Source: Pragia fontium DSM 5563 = ATCC 49100
Lineage (GTDB): Bacteria > Pseudomonadota > Gammaproteobacteria > Enterobacterales > Enterobacteriaceae
Assembly (NCBI RefSeq): GCF_900112475.1
Contig: NZ_FOLW01000012.1
Coordinates: 1 to 64,000, forward strand
Reading direction: 5' to 3'
DNA length: 64,000 nucleotides
Under the pieces are notes generated by a model that saw only the letters and a list, made by a program, of their open reading frames with translations, ran no database searches and was not told the DNA's origin. The translations under genes were made by a program, and so were the position numbers. Every line of letters begins with the position of its first letter. Positions within the stretch are counted from its first letter, which is position 1. Shown here piece by piece: positions 44,542 through 53,672 of the stretch.

Positions 44542-46209
44542 TTAGAATATCAATCCGATGCGGTAATACATTGATAGTGAATCAGACTTAAGCCAGTCAG
44601 GAGAACTCAATGGTTTTCCCACCGTAAAGCTGCTGTAGTAATGATTATTGTTAGTCGTGAGCCCGATAGCACTTCCCCAGAGCGTACCTGAGGCGTAAGG
44701 ATCCAGACTGTCGTGATGTAGATAACCGCCGTCGACGGCAGCGATGGTATTAATATTGCCCAGCACAGGCAGAGTGGTCAGATTCCAGCTAATTTCATTA
44801 CGCAAATAACCACCGCTGTCGCCCGCCAGATACTGTTCTTTAAACCCTCTGACAGAACTCTCACCACCGATAGTCAGGCGTTCAGAGCCATACAGCCGAT
44901 CCGACGTCCACTGCCCGTACAGACTACTCAACCAAGTGACTTTCTCCGACAGCGGGAAATAGTAACTACCCGACACGTTCCACTTAGAAAACCCCGCCTT
45001 CGGCGCACCAAATACTTTACCGCGATCGTCTTCAGCCCCTAACCACGGCACACCATGGCTATAGGTCGGATTCAATGTTGCAAACCCTCCCCATACTTTC
45101 TGACTATGGTTCACACCAACGCTCACGCTAGAAAGTTTGCGACTGCTACTTTGTAGCAAAATATCATTTAAATAATTTCGACTAATACGATGGGTAATAC
45201 CCAGAGAAAGCCCTGACTTAATATCACTGTCCCGATATAACACCCATGAACTATTTAAACGGTGGGTTTGAGTGTTACCGCGAGAACGCCAGTAAAAACC
45301 GCGGTTTTCAATACTGCTCAGGTAATCGCTATATGAGTAGTTATAATCCAGCAGACCATAACCATAGGGAATGCTGATACCTGTTTGTATACTTTGGGCA
45401 TCGTGGCTGTTGGATAAGTCGCTACTTTTCGCACCGGCAACAAACCATTTATCCGCCAACCCCACTAAATTATTACCGGTGATAGAGGCATTTACCTGCC
45501 CGGTACCGGTGCTTTTTTGCCCACTATTGTCAAATCCTACGTTTAGCAACAGTGGAAATTCCGGCGTCGCTGTCAGATTAACAATAGAAAGCCCCTGCTC
45601 ACTACCGGGTAAAATTTCAATTTGTACCGGTACGTTACGCACCCGATTAATCTGCTCCATCCCTTGTTCAATATCGCGCAGATTTAAAATACCGCCGGTT
45701 AAATGCGGAAAAGCCATTTTAATTTCAGACGTCACTTTCCCTTCAAGGTAAATCGCCTCGAGCTTGCCTTCTAACACCACAATATTCAGCGTGCCTGACG
45801 AGAGATCCTGTTCGGTTAAAAAAGCCCGGCTGGTGATATATCCTCGACTGATATACCAATCGGAGACCTTTTCAACTAACTGTGAAATTTGATTAATGCC
45901 GCTACATTGGTTGAGATAGGGTTGTATTAGCTTCTGCTTTGCGCTTTCTGATAATAATGAAGCCCGTTCAATATTAATCTGAGAAAGTGTAAAACAGGGT
46001 CCCTGAACCTTCTGAGAAGAGGATTGAGCCTGTTGGCGAATGCGTATATTTCGCTCCAAATCCTCTCGCTGCTGTTGGTTTTGCAACAAAATATCCCGTT
46101 GCTGCTGTTGATTATCTTCCCGTTCAGCAGGATTAAGCGGAGCGCAAGATAAATGCGCCGAATAGGCCAATAAACAAACCACTGCAACAAAAGGCAGCGT
46201 TCTTTTCAT
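44542..46209 (-). CDS. cdiB: CdiB two-partner-secretion outer-membrane transporter
   Basis: The 555-residue TpsB/Omp85-type protein exports CdiA. It has a signal peptide (MKRTLPFVAVVCLLAYSAHLSCA), a Gln-rich linker with helix 1 (REDNQQQQRDILLQNQQQRE) and POTRA 1 (CFTLSQINIERASLL...CSGINQ). POTRA 2 follows (YISRGYITSRAFLTEQDLSS, GTLNIVVLEGK), then a 16-strand barrel with the conserved SERLTIGGESSVRGFKEQYL loop (L6 VRGY-type) and terminal MYYRIGLIF. The start at 46209 places the signal peptide correctly; in-frame starts at 46275-46281 would add 22-24 residues. It is the first gene of the cdiBAI operon, 13 bases before cdiA. Confidence 0.92.
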   Translation of the reverse strand: MKRTLPFVAVVCLLAYSAHLSCAPLNPAEREDNQQQQRDILLQNQQQREDLERNIRIRQQAQSSSQKVQGPCFTLSQINIERASLLSESAKQKLIQPYLNQCSGINQISQLVEKVSDWYISRGYITSRAFLTEQDLSSGTLNIVVLEGKLEAIYLEGKVTSEIKMAFPHLTGGILNLRDIEQGMEQINRVRNVPVQIEILPGSEQGLSIVNLTATPEFPLLLNVGFDNSGQKSTGTGQVNASITGNNLVGLADKWFVAGAKSSDLSNSHDAQSIQTGISIPYGYGLLDYNYSYSDYLSSIENRGFYWRSRGNTQTHRLNSSWVLYRDSDIKSGLSLGITHRISRNYLNDILLQSSSRKLSSVSVGVNHSQKVWGGFATLNPTYSHGVPWLGAEDDRGKVFGAPKAGFSKWNVSGSYYFPLSEKVTWLSSLYGQWTSDRLYGSERLTIGGESSVRGFKEQYLAGDSGGYLRNEISWNLTTLPVLGNINTIAAVDGGYLHHDSLDPYASGTLWGSAIGLTTNNNHYYSSFTVGKPLSSPDWLKSDSLSMYYRIGLIF

Positions 46210-46957
46210 GGTCTCTAATAAACCACAAAAACCGATATTAAAATCGACTGATTTTCCACACAATATTTTTTTCATTACCAATCCATAGGTATTAATAAAA
46301 CGAAACCATTCAATTCATCAAGGTTTAATAGAAAAATTTAAAATAAAAATTTAAAATTAATAAGCATTATTCTGAAAGTATAGAGGTATTTTATGACATT
46401 TATAACCTAGTAAAAATACCTGTTTAAATCAATAATTTTCCTAATACCCCAAAGAGGGTATATTGAATTTAAGTTATTAATATAAAATTAAAAATAAAGA
46501 AAAATAAAAAGAAACAACAGGTAGGGACAGTAAACAATCCACTGAAATTATATTTTTAAAACAAACTAATTGGCAATATTATCAGAAGATAGAAACGCTT
46601 ATTAAGCAACATTAATTGCTGCGTATAAATATAAATACAGAATATCGTTATAAATAATTTTCAGTCATTTAATAAGAATCAACCATGCTTATTTCCCCAT
46701 TATTAGCAGGGAAATATCTGGAGACGTTAGAGGCTTTTCACGATCGGCAATGATTCTGATCTCTTTGAAGGGAAGATTAAGCACATAACAACTGACGCGA
46801 ATTATCGGCCATCAGCAAAAACGATTAAGACTAATGGTGGCCGTGGTTGACTATAGAGAAATGGTTTTATAACAGAAGACACAGCATCAGGTCGTTCTGC
46901 CAGTATGGCCGGTTTATCTCGCCACACTAACAGAATACCCAATCTCATTAATCGTTA
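46210..46957. other. AT-rich region upstream of cdiBAI
   Basis: About 680-750 bases without a gene, very AT-rich from 46290 to 46680, which presumably holds the cdiB promoter and could bind H-NS. The hairpin TATTTCCC (46690-46697)/GGGAAATA (46709-46716) with an 11-base loop is the only structure seen. It could end the transcript of the lipoprotein gene on the far side or be incidental. GC rises again after 46720 but no frame there is convincing. Confidence 0.5.
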
Positions 46958-47308
46958 TCAGTTCGGGCAGCGATATACCTGACCGCTGACTTTACTGTCT
47001 AACGGCACAAAATCCGACAAAAAGCTCGGGCCTTGGCCAGAGACACCGTAGAGTACATTGCCACCCATGGCTGCCGCTTTGTTGCGTAGCTCGTTAGTCG
47101 CACTGCTCACTGAATCATATTCACTGTTAGCACCGGATAACCAGTTACTCTGGCTTCCCTCTGCTGAACCCAGTAACTGACACTCGGCACCGGGCTTATC
47201 ATCAACCAATCTAACCTGCTGACCGGCACCGCTTAATGGATTTGAACTGGAACACCCTGCCAGCAGTAACGTTGCAGCCGCAAGGCCTAAGAACAATTTA
47301 TTCTGCAT
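46958..47308 (-). CDS. DUF4156-type lipoprotein
   Basis: The 116-residue lipoprotein has a signal peptide and lipobox MQNKLFLGLAAATLLLAGC (Cys19), then SSSNPLSGAGQQVRLVDDKP, CQLLGSAEGSQ, and ATNELRNKAAAMGGNVLYGV. The xxLRNKAAxxGGNxV pattern is characteristic of DUF4156 proteins, which share a small fold with RcsF-like lipoproteins. No function is established that I know of. The next residue after the lipid Cys is Ser, so Lol sorting to the outer membrane is expected. It is monocistronic. Confidence 0.8.
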   Translation of the reverse strand: MQNKLFLGLAAATLLLAGCSSSNPLSGAGQQVRLVDDKPGAECQLLGSAEGSQSNWLSGANSEYDSVSSATNELRNKAAAMGGNVLYGVSGQGPSFLSDFVPLDSKVSGQVYRCPN

Positions 47309-47489
47309 GTTTCCCCCACATCATATTGAGAATTCCACTCACGTTAACAAAAATCTGAAAAAAGCTTTAGGTATTCACTGCTACCGTTAATCAACATTAT
47401 GATTCGCTATTAACTAACAATAGCATCAGCTTACTCCATTATTTTTATCCGCGCCCGCAATACCAAATAAAGCGGGTTCACGCGTTGAG

Positions 47490-48356
47490 TTATTCACTCA
47501 CTTTCTTAGCCAGCATGGTGGCAAAACGCAGCTTAATGCGTTTTCCTTCAGCATCGGTTTTATGCAGCTCACCTACATCCTGGTTATATTTGATGATTTC
47601 CCAATCTTGATAATAGTGCTTCAGTTCATCGTGATTAAACAGGAAAGAGAACGGCACGCTACAGGGAAAATCCGGCGTCGACATGGCGGAAACAATCAAG
47701 TTATAGCCACCGTTGTTAGTCTTATCCTGCATATTACGGATAATGCCCGGAACCCGTTCTTTATCCAGAAACATAAACACCACGGTGGAAAGAATAAAAT
47801 CGTAGCTCTCTTCAATCGACTGTTGATTGATATTAAATACTTGAGCGGAAAGATGGCTTAACGACTCTGATTGAATCAAGTCCTGAAGCGCGCTGATATT
47901 TTGAGTATTTTTATCGCAGGCCGTAACGTCAAAGCCCAATTTATTCAAATAAAGGGCATTACGCCCGGAGCCGCAGCCAAAGTCTAATGCTTTACATGGC
48001 TTAATATAGCGCACCGCATTTATCACTTCCGAATGGGTTTTAGTCATGCCATATTTCTTCTGGGTATAGTCTTCCGGCAGACAATAAAATGATAATTGGC
48101 ACTCTAAATCAGATGAACAGGAAGCGATCTTATGCCACTCCTGTGGCTTAAGAAACGGGGGCTGACATACGGCTGAAAACCGATCGCGCTGAATAACCTC
48201 ACCATTTTCTTCCAGTAATGCAATATTCAGATTCCCTTTAAAAATCGTGAGCTTAGCCCAGGTTCCGACCTGTGTATTATGCTGCTCCTGAAACATTTTA
48301 GGTAACGTTACCGCTTTCCAAAGTGGCATCTGTTTATAGCAAATAAGATTTTCCAT
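47490..48356 (-). CDS. tehB: Tellurite-resistance SAM-dependent methyltransferase TehB, long form
   Basis: The 288-residue protein has an N-terminal cupin-like domain of about 85 residues (MENLICYKQMPLWKAVTLPK, HNTQVGTWAKLTIFKGNLN) and a C-terminal class I methyltransferase: ALDFGCGSGRNALYLNKLGF (SAM motif I), DFILSTVVFMFL and GGYNLIVSAMST. This matches the Haemophilus-type TehB (286 residues) rather than the shorter E. coli TehB (197), which lacks the N-terminal domain. TehB volatilises or detoxifies tellurite and may act on other electrophiles. No tehA is adjacent. Confidence 0.92.
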   Translation of the reverse strand: MENLICYKQMPLWKAVTLPKMFQEQHNTQVGTWAKLTIFKGNLNIALLEENGEVIQRDRFSAVCQPPFLKPQEWHKIASCSSDLECQLSFYCLPEDYTQKKYGMTKTHSEVINAVRYIKPCKALDFGCGSGRNALYLNKLGFDVTACDKNTQNISALQDLIQSESLSHLSAQVFNINQQSIEESYDFILSTVVFMFLDKERVPGIIRNMQDKTNNGGYNLIVSAMSTPDFPCSVPFSFLFNHDELKHYYQDWEIIKYNQDVGELHKTDAEGKRIKLRFATMLAKKVSE

Positions 48357-48932
48357 ATTAGATCTCTTACTTCAAATTGAATCTACGAAAAAACCATGGC
48401 CAGGTGGATAACAATCAGCGTATTCACAATTCTACTGTTCAACATGAAATACGGAGGTTAAAACATGCCGAACCAATATATAATAGTTGCACAATAAATC
48501 ATTCCACTATTCATTAATCAAACACCGATCACAGCTAGATTAAAAATAAGATAAATCAGTCAATTGACATTAGCTGAAACGAGTCAACTAAAAGAGATAA
48601 ATCTCACCAACAAACGGAATTTCCCCCTAAATAACGTAGCATATTAGCGCTAAAAATCAGGATATTAACTGATGCCGAAACGGCTTATACGGCGTCAACT
48701 TCCCCTATGCAATATTGTTCCATTCACCGACAAAAAGAGACTTATCCTCATAATTCATTTGTGTAAGTATGTGCTCACTTATCAATTCTGTTTTACATCA
48801 TCTAACGAGCTGAATTAAAGGGGTTACCATCACATTATTTGACGAACTAAAAAAATAATTAATTTAAATAACACGATTTTGTTTCCTCATTCGTCTACAT
48901 AAGTATGTTCAACTAACAAAGATGAGTTCCCA
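48357..48932. other. Intergenic region between tehB and the sigma-factor operon
   Basis: The region holds divergent promoters and no gene. A hairpin TGATGCCG (48670-48677)/CGGCGTCA (48690-48697) lies in the middle without a T tract. Near 48890, TTCGTCTACATAA could be the -10 region of an ECF-type promoter (CGTCT) 35-40 bases before the operon start, which would fit autoregulation, but the -35 element is not clear. Confidence 0.4.
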
Positions 48933-49322
48933 ATGAAAAACGCTACCATAAGATTTATTTGCATCGTCATCGTCGCGCTGTTTGCCCTTAGCTTTATAAC
49001 TCAGCAGCTCTGGAATGCGCTCTTGCCGGCAATCTTTAATCTGCCTACCATCAGTTTTCTACAGGCTGCCGGTCTACTTATTTTAAGCCGCCTGTTATTT
49101 GGTCACCTTCTACCGCGCTTTGGCCGCAGAGGATTTGACAGAAGAGCCCTATTTGAAAAATGGCACAACATGAGTGATGAAGAACGTGAGCAATATCGTC
49201 ACCGTTTTGATTCACTCCGCCATGGTCGCTGTTCTGAGCACCATCATGGTCGTCATCACCGACGCCATACTGAAAAAAAACCAGAGTGTGAATGCCCAGA
49301 TACTCCGCATGATGACAAATAA
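48933..49322 (+). CDS. His-rich inner-membrane protein paired with ECF sigma factor
   Basis: The 129-residue protein has two hydrophobic segments: FICIVIVALFALSFITQQLW and LPTISFLQAAGLLILSRLLF, the latter containing a WNxLLPxIFxLPxISFxQAxGLLxLSRLLFG pattern. A cytoplasmic tail with KWHNMSDEEREQYRHRF, a His cluster HHHGRHHRRH and CECPD follows. It ends 3 bases before the sigma-factor ATG, so the two are co-translated. As I recall, similar small membrane proteins accompany ECF sigma genes in many bacteria. The His/Cys tail suggests metal binding. Whether it is an anti-sigma factor or a signal sensor is an inference. Confidence 0.7.
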   Translation: MKNATIRFICIVIVALFALSFITQQLWNALLPAIFNLPTISFLQAAGLLILSRLLFGHLLPRFGRRGFDRRALFEKWHNMSDEEREQYRHRFDSLRHGRCSEHHHGRHHRRHTEKKPECECPDTPHDDK

Positions 49323-49325
49323 ACG

Positions 49326-49877
49326 ATGAATAGCGCCCGTAGTGCTGACACGTTAAGTAAATACTACCGACAGCTGCGAGCTTTTATCCGTAAACGCGTG
49401 ATGACAGCAGATGAAGCTGAAGACATTGTGCAAACAGTTTTTTATCAGTTAGCGAAAGCCGATAGCCTGCTTTCACCAATTGAGCACCTTACCGGTTGGC
49501 TATATAAAACCGCCCGCCATCAAATCATTGATGAAGGGCGTAAAAAGAAAGAAATCTTACTTGATGATTATCTGGCGGATAGCGATGACGACGATGATAT
49601 CAACGATCTTATCTCGCTATTGGCGATCGATAATAGCAGCCCGGAAAGCGAGTATTTACAGAACATATTCTGGGGCGAACTGGAACAGGCGCTTGCTCTG
49701 TTACCGGAAGAACAGCGACAGGCTTTTGAAATGACGGAGCTTCATGGCTTATCATTTAGCGAATTAGCCGAGCAGACAGGGTGTAATATTAATACGCTGA
49801 TGGCGCGTAAACGCTATGCCGTGATGTTTCTACGCACTTATCTGGCCGATGTTTATCAAGATATGCTACAACAATAA
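49326..49877 (+). CDS. ECF-type RNA polymerase sigma factor
   Basis: The 183-residue protein has sigma region 2 (YYRQLRAFIRKRVMTADEAE, DIVQTVFYQLA, WLYKTARHQIIDEGRKKK) and region 4 (LEQALALLPEEQRQAFEMTE, GLSFSELAEQTGCNINTLMA, RKRYAVMFLRTYL), with no region 3: group 4 (ECF). An Asp-rich linker (DSDDDDD) joins the two. It is not RpoE or FecI. It forms a two-gene operon with the His-rich membrane protein. Target genes are unknown; the nearby autotransporter is convergent and separated by a terminator. Confidence 0.9.
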   Translation: MNSARSADTLSKYYRQLRAFIRKRVMTADEAEDIVQTVFYQLAKADSLLSPIEHLTGWLYKTARHQIIDEGRKKKEILLDDYLADSDDDDDINDLISLLAIDNSSPESEYLQNIFWGELEQALALLPEEQRQAFEMTELHGLSFSELAEQTGCNINTLMARKRYAVMFLRTYLADVYQDMLQQ

Positions 49878-49885
49878 TATGACTC

Positions 49886-49923
49886 CCCAGAAACGGTCCA
49901 AAATATTTTCGGCCGTTTCTGGG
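49886..49923. terminator. Terminator between sigma factor and autotransporter
   Basis: CCCAGAAACGG (49886-49896) and CCGTTTCTGGG (49913-49923) form an 11-bp perfect stem between two convergent genes. The loop region adds A/T pairs. It likely ends both transcripts. Confidence 0.75.
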
Positions 49924-49937
49924 TTATCTGTCGTTTT

Positions 49938-52900
49938 TTAGAACATGTACTTAACACCAACGATTGCGGTGGTATTGCTGTAGCCATTCTTACCAAGCTG
50001 CTCAGAGACGTTACCCCAGAGATTAACCTGCTTGTTAATTTGCCCTTCCACACCCAATTTCAACTCACCCAGATTACGCGAACCTTTCTGCTCAACCCGC
50101 ACCTTATCCATGGTTGCACCAAAGTTTTTCGTATTGTGTAACCAGTTCGCTTCAATAAACGGTTGGAATATGCGGTCTTTGCCATGATCGATTTCATGAT
50201 GGCCCTGCCAGTACAAACGGCTACCCAAACGCGTCATGATATTTCCATCGCCAAAGCTGGACACTCGAGTTCCGTTCACTTCTCGGTGATTTTTAGATTT
50301 CACATTCATCCACACTATCTGTGCTTGCGGCTGTAAAAACGTTTTCTCTTCACGCTGTTTATTTTCATTCACCAGGAAGGTATAACCCGACTCCAGCGAT
50401 AACACGACACCCCGTGATTTATACTTTTCACTGTTGAGATACTCGCCGTTTACCCTATGCGTAAACCAATTGTACTGTGCCCAGCTATCTACATATAAGC
50501 CGGTTTTCTCTGCGTCATTGTCATACCAGGTACCATAAATACCGGCGTTATAACCGTCGGTTTCCCCCCGCGCCGAGTATCCGGTAATATTGGAGTCGGT
50601 ATTGCTGCTGGCGTGAACATATCCAAACATCAGCCCCAGATGAGTACGATCTTCACCATTATTACTCCAGCTCGCCATATCACCCCCACCGTGAATAATA
50701 AAACGGTTGGTCTGTGTTTTTAACTGGCCACTGTTGCGAGAACGGGTATGTCCGCCAATCGTCCTTAACCACATGCTGGTTGGCCGATCGATCTCGCCCT
50801 GTACGGCATCGGTATACTGCGGCTCGCCCAAACGGTCATGTAATGTGTGCACAAACGCCATATTCGCGGTGGCGATATTATCCCCGTAAGCCCCGGCTTC
50901 AGGACGATAGATATGATTTTTCCCATTGCCACTACTATTACCCTTATCGCCACTATTACCGCTATCACCATTATCGCCGGTATTGGGTGGCGTGATTTCC
51001 TCTTGCTCTTCACAGTCACCAGCACCATTAACGCAGGTCGAGGTTAAATACCAATTTTTGCTGAGATTGTTTGGATTAGCATCGGTTCCTCGCGCGAGAT
51101 CGTATTCATAAGCACCAGCGACAATACGGTGGTTAGCCGCTTTAACGAAGGTGCCATCAGACAGGCCCTGAACTTCGACTATCTGAATACCATCCAGCGT
51201 TCTTGCGCCGGTTCCTCCCGCATTGATCACTCTGACATTGGTGGTTCCCGAGGTATTCCCCGTCACCACTAAGCGATCGGTCGCCGCATCGTCATAAGCC
51301 AACACCGTGTTATAAACGATGGTTCCGTTATCCCCGTGATAGTTTCCCTGTACCCTCAGCAGATTATGCGCCTCACCTTTACCGATAGTATTGGTATGGA
51401 AAGTAATCAGGCCTGCGTTGGTGGTATTCCCTAACGTCTGTTGATAACTGGCCATGTCCAGCCATGCACCGTTGTCTATTTGGTAATCAGAGTTGGCACT
51501 AAAGGCATTTTTTGCCCCCGCGCGGGCTACCGCCAAACGATGGATTTCGGTCATACCACCATAAGTATTCTGGCCGTTAAACAACGTAGTACCACTGTGT
51601 ACCAGCACGTTACCATAGCCCGAGGTATTGGCATTGAAACGATAACCACCGTTGGTAGCATCAAAGTGGGTATGATTAAATACGATAGTCCCATCGCCGC
51701 CGGTGTTCATTCTCGTGGTCGAGGTATCCCCCAGCTTGATGTCAGAGACATTCAATATACCTGCTACCGTAGCCGCTTTATCCAAGGCCGATCCAATATT
51801 CAACGTTCCTGTTCCTCCCGCCTGCGCGCCAATACTTAACACACCGCCCACAGTCAGGTTTGCTCCTTGGATTAACGTCAACGTACCAATACCAGCATCA
51901 CCAATAATCATATTGCCTAAGTTATTCCAGCGAGTACCTTCATCCTTGAGCAAAACATCGCCTTTAGCCCCGGCAAATACGCCAATCGAGGATGAGCCGG
52001 ACTCCACTGCGCCTTGATTAGCAACAGTCATTTTTGCCATACCCTTGCGAGCCAGCCAAAGTTCGTTGTCGTTTATCCAACGGGAACCGGCATCGGATAC
52101 CACGACCTCACCAATGCCTGTCGGATTCGTGCCGACAAAGGCACCGGAAGAGTGCACCACACCTTCGTTGGTGATGCTCATAAGACCTTTATTACCATGA
52201 CCAATCGATAGACCAATACCCGTATTGGCATCACCAGTCACATTCAGTATGGAACCTTTATCCGCAATGGTCAGAATACCTTCACTGTCTTCTTCAAAAT
52301 TATTAATAATGAAATAACCCGTGACATTTACCGCACCACCATCGCGAATATCTAAACGGTGCTTGGTCCCCTCACTGGAGCCGTAATGAAGAAAAAATCC
52401 CTTATTCACATTCCAGGCTGAGCCTTCACCGGTCACCAAAGCCCAGGAATTAGCCGTATTGGGACGGCCATAAGTATTAGCAATCGTGCCAAGCCCACCG
52501 GTATTCACCACACCACCTTTTTCAATGGTGAGGGTACCCAGACCTTCAAAGCCGACCTTCAGTTCGTTGACGGTATTCAGAGTACTACCTTGACCTGATA
52601 CCAAAACATGACCTTCACTGCCATTATAGTGAGCAAGATGCAGCGTGTTGATATTAGCCAGCGCACCATCCAGAATCTGTAACGATCCTTTACCCGATTG
52701 TCCTACCCGCATTAGTGCATCAGTATCAATGGCAGCAATCTTATTACCGTTAACATCCCGTTCTGCACCTGTGGCAATAATCGTGCCACTGCCGCCGCCA
52801 ACAACATCGCCCAGATGAATAGTATTAGGATTCGCTCCCTTATGCAGCAGTTGTCCACCCTTTTCGAGGCGAATAACGGCCTCACCGTTCTTACCGAAAG

Positions 52901-53315
52901 TCCAAGTATTTCCGTCGGTACCATTAGAGCGAATGGAGGAGCCAATACCACTCACTAAAACCGTGGTTTTAGTATTCGCTTCATAGCCGAAGGTCACGAG
53001 TTTATCGACCAATAGCTCACCGCCGAAGAGAATATTCAACGTCGCATCATTACTGTAAAACTGTTTAACAACGCCAGTCGGCTGGGTCAAGTTAACGCTT
53101 GCGCCATCCTGAAGCATCACCACACTGTCACTAACCGGTAATCCTTTGTCCCAATTAGCCGCTTCGTGCCAGCTTCCGTTAGGCTCCCCCTGCCAAGTCA
53201 CCTGTCCAAAAAAAGCTCGGGATTCAGCCTGAGCATAAAAATTACAGCACAGTGCACCAATAAGAATAACCAGCGGTTTCTTTGTCATACTGAATATCTG
53301 TCTTTGACTTGGCAT
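49938..53315 (-). CDS. Type Va autotransporter, large beta-helix passenger (1125 aa)
   Basis: The product has an extended signal peptide (MPSQRQIFSMTKKPLVILIG, cleaved near FYAQA). The passenger of about 770 residues has the opening WQGEPNGSWHEAANWDKGLP and repeated GxLxIxxGGxVxxxxxxIG-type rungs (GTLTIEKGGVVNTGG; GTLTLIQGANLTVGGVLSIG), then a pertactin-type tail (TDRLVVTGNTSGTTNVRV). A Gly/Asn/Ser linker and barrel (about residues 855-1125) end in TTAIVGVKYMF. The start at 53315 is supported by GGAG six bases upstream; an inner ATG at 53288 also gives a signal peptide. No enzymatic motif is seen, so it is probably a surface adhesin or biofilm factor. Confidence 0.9.
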   Translation of the reverse strand: MPSQRQIFSMTKKPLVILIGALCCNFYAQAESRAFFGQVTWQGEPNGSWHEAANWDKGLPVSDSVVMLQDGASVNLTQPTGVVKQFYSNDATLNILFGGELLVDKLVTFGYEANTKTTVLVSGIGSSIRSNGTDGNTWTFGKNGEAVIRLEKGGQLLHKGANPNTIHLGDVVGGGSGTIIATGAERDVNGNKIAAIDTDALMRVGQSGKGSLQILDGALANINTLHLAHYNGSEGHVLVSGQGSTLNTVNELKVGFEGLGTLTIEKGGVVNTGGLGTIANTYGRPNTANSWALVTGEGSAWNVNKGFFLHYGSSEGTKHRLDIRDGGAVNVTGYFIINNFEEDSEGILTIADKGSILNVTGDANTGIGLSIGHGNKGLMSITNEGVVHSSGAFVGTNPTGIGEVVVSDAGSRWINDNELWLARKGMAKMTVANQGAVESGSSSIGVFAGAKGDVLLKDEGTRWNNLGNMIIGDAGIGTLTLIQGANLTVGGVLSIGAQAGGTGTLNIGSALDKAATVAGILNVSDIKLGDTSTTRMNTGGDGTIVFNHTHFDATNGGYRFNANTSGYGNVLVHSGTTLFNGQNTYGGMTEIHRLAVARAGAKNAFSANSDYQIDNGAWLDMASYQQTLGNTTNAGLITFHTNTIGKGEAHNLLRVQGNYHGDNGTIVYNTVLAYDDAATDRLVVTGNTSGTTNVRVINAGGTGARTLDGIQIVEVQGLSDGTFVKAANHRIVAGAYEYDLARGTDANPNNLSKNWYLTSTCVNGAGDCEEQEEITPPNTGDNGDSGNSGDKGNSSGNGKNHIYRPEAGAYGDNIATANMAFVHTLHDRLGEPQYTDAVQGEIDRPTSMWLRTIGGHTRSRNSGQLKTQTNRFIIHGGGDMASWSNNGEDRTHLGLMFGYVHASSNTDSNITGYSARGETDGYNAGIYGTWYDNDAEKTGLYVDSWAQYNWFTHRVNGEYLNSEKYKSRGVVLSLESGYTFLVNENKQREEKTFLQPQAQIVWMNVKSKNHREVNGTRVSSFGDGNIMTRLGSRLYWQGHHEIDHGKDRIFQPFIEANWLHNTKNFGATMDKVRVEQKGSRNLGELKLGVEGQINKQVNLWGNVSEQLGKNGYSNTTAIVGVKYMF

Positions 53316-53405
53316 AGAACACTCCGTTATACCAAATTAATATAAACAATAATCATTTTCACTTATTAAGTTATAAAAGACCAGTATCGAAGTAAGGTTA
53401 TTTTA

Positions 53406-53672
53406 TTAATTTTTGGGCTTCATGTAGTGAAGAACTGTAGATAAGCGAACCTGCAGACTGGTACTTATCGCTTGCGGAAGATGTCCTTGAGTTGATAAAC
53501 GCTCGATCTGCTTTTCGATCTTGTCTTCATTACCTTTATAGACATATCTGGTCTGAAATGTTTTTCGACATACCAAACAATAATAACGCTGAAATCCGGT
53601 ACGGCTTTTCCCGTGCTTTTTTACCTGAGTTGCATGATTACAATGGTGACATATTGGAAAAGAGTTGTTCAT
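53406..53672 (-). CDS. Solitary InsA-like zinc-finger DNA-binding protein
   Basis: The 88-residue protein resembles IS1 InsA over its full length. A zinc ribbon CxxC...CxxC (C8, C11, C32, C35) includes HGKSRTGFQRYYC, then CRKTFQTRYVY and a C-terminal helix-turn-helix-like part (LSTQGHLPQAISTSLQVRLS). InsA is the 91-residue DNA-binding repressor of IS1. No insB frame, programmed frameshift or IS1 terminal repeats are evident around it. It is encoded on the same strand just upstream of the large autotransporter (90-base gap). That suggests a domesticated regulator of surface proteins, or an IS1 remnant. Confidence 0.75.
   Translation of the reverse strand: MNNSFPICHHCNHATQVKKHGKSRTGFQRYYCLVCRKTFQTRYVYKGNEDKIEKQIERLSTQGHLPQAISTSLQVRLSTVLHYMKPKN

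Noticed and set aside
48670-48697. Hairpin considered as a terminator of tehB or as a riboswitch
   Set aside because: It lies upstream of both divergent genes, has no T tract and no conserved aptamer features that I can recognise.
53406-53672. A complete IS1 element
   Set aside because: No InsB frame, no IS1 terminal inverted repeats and no target duplication are visible around the InsA-like gene.
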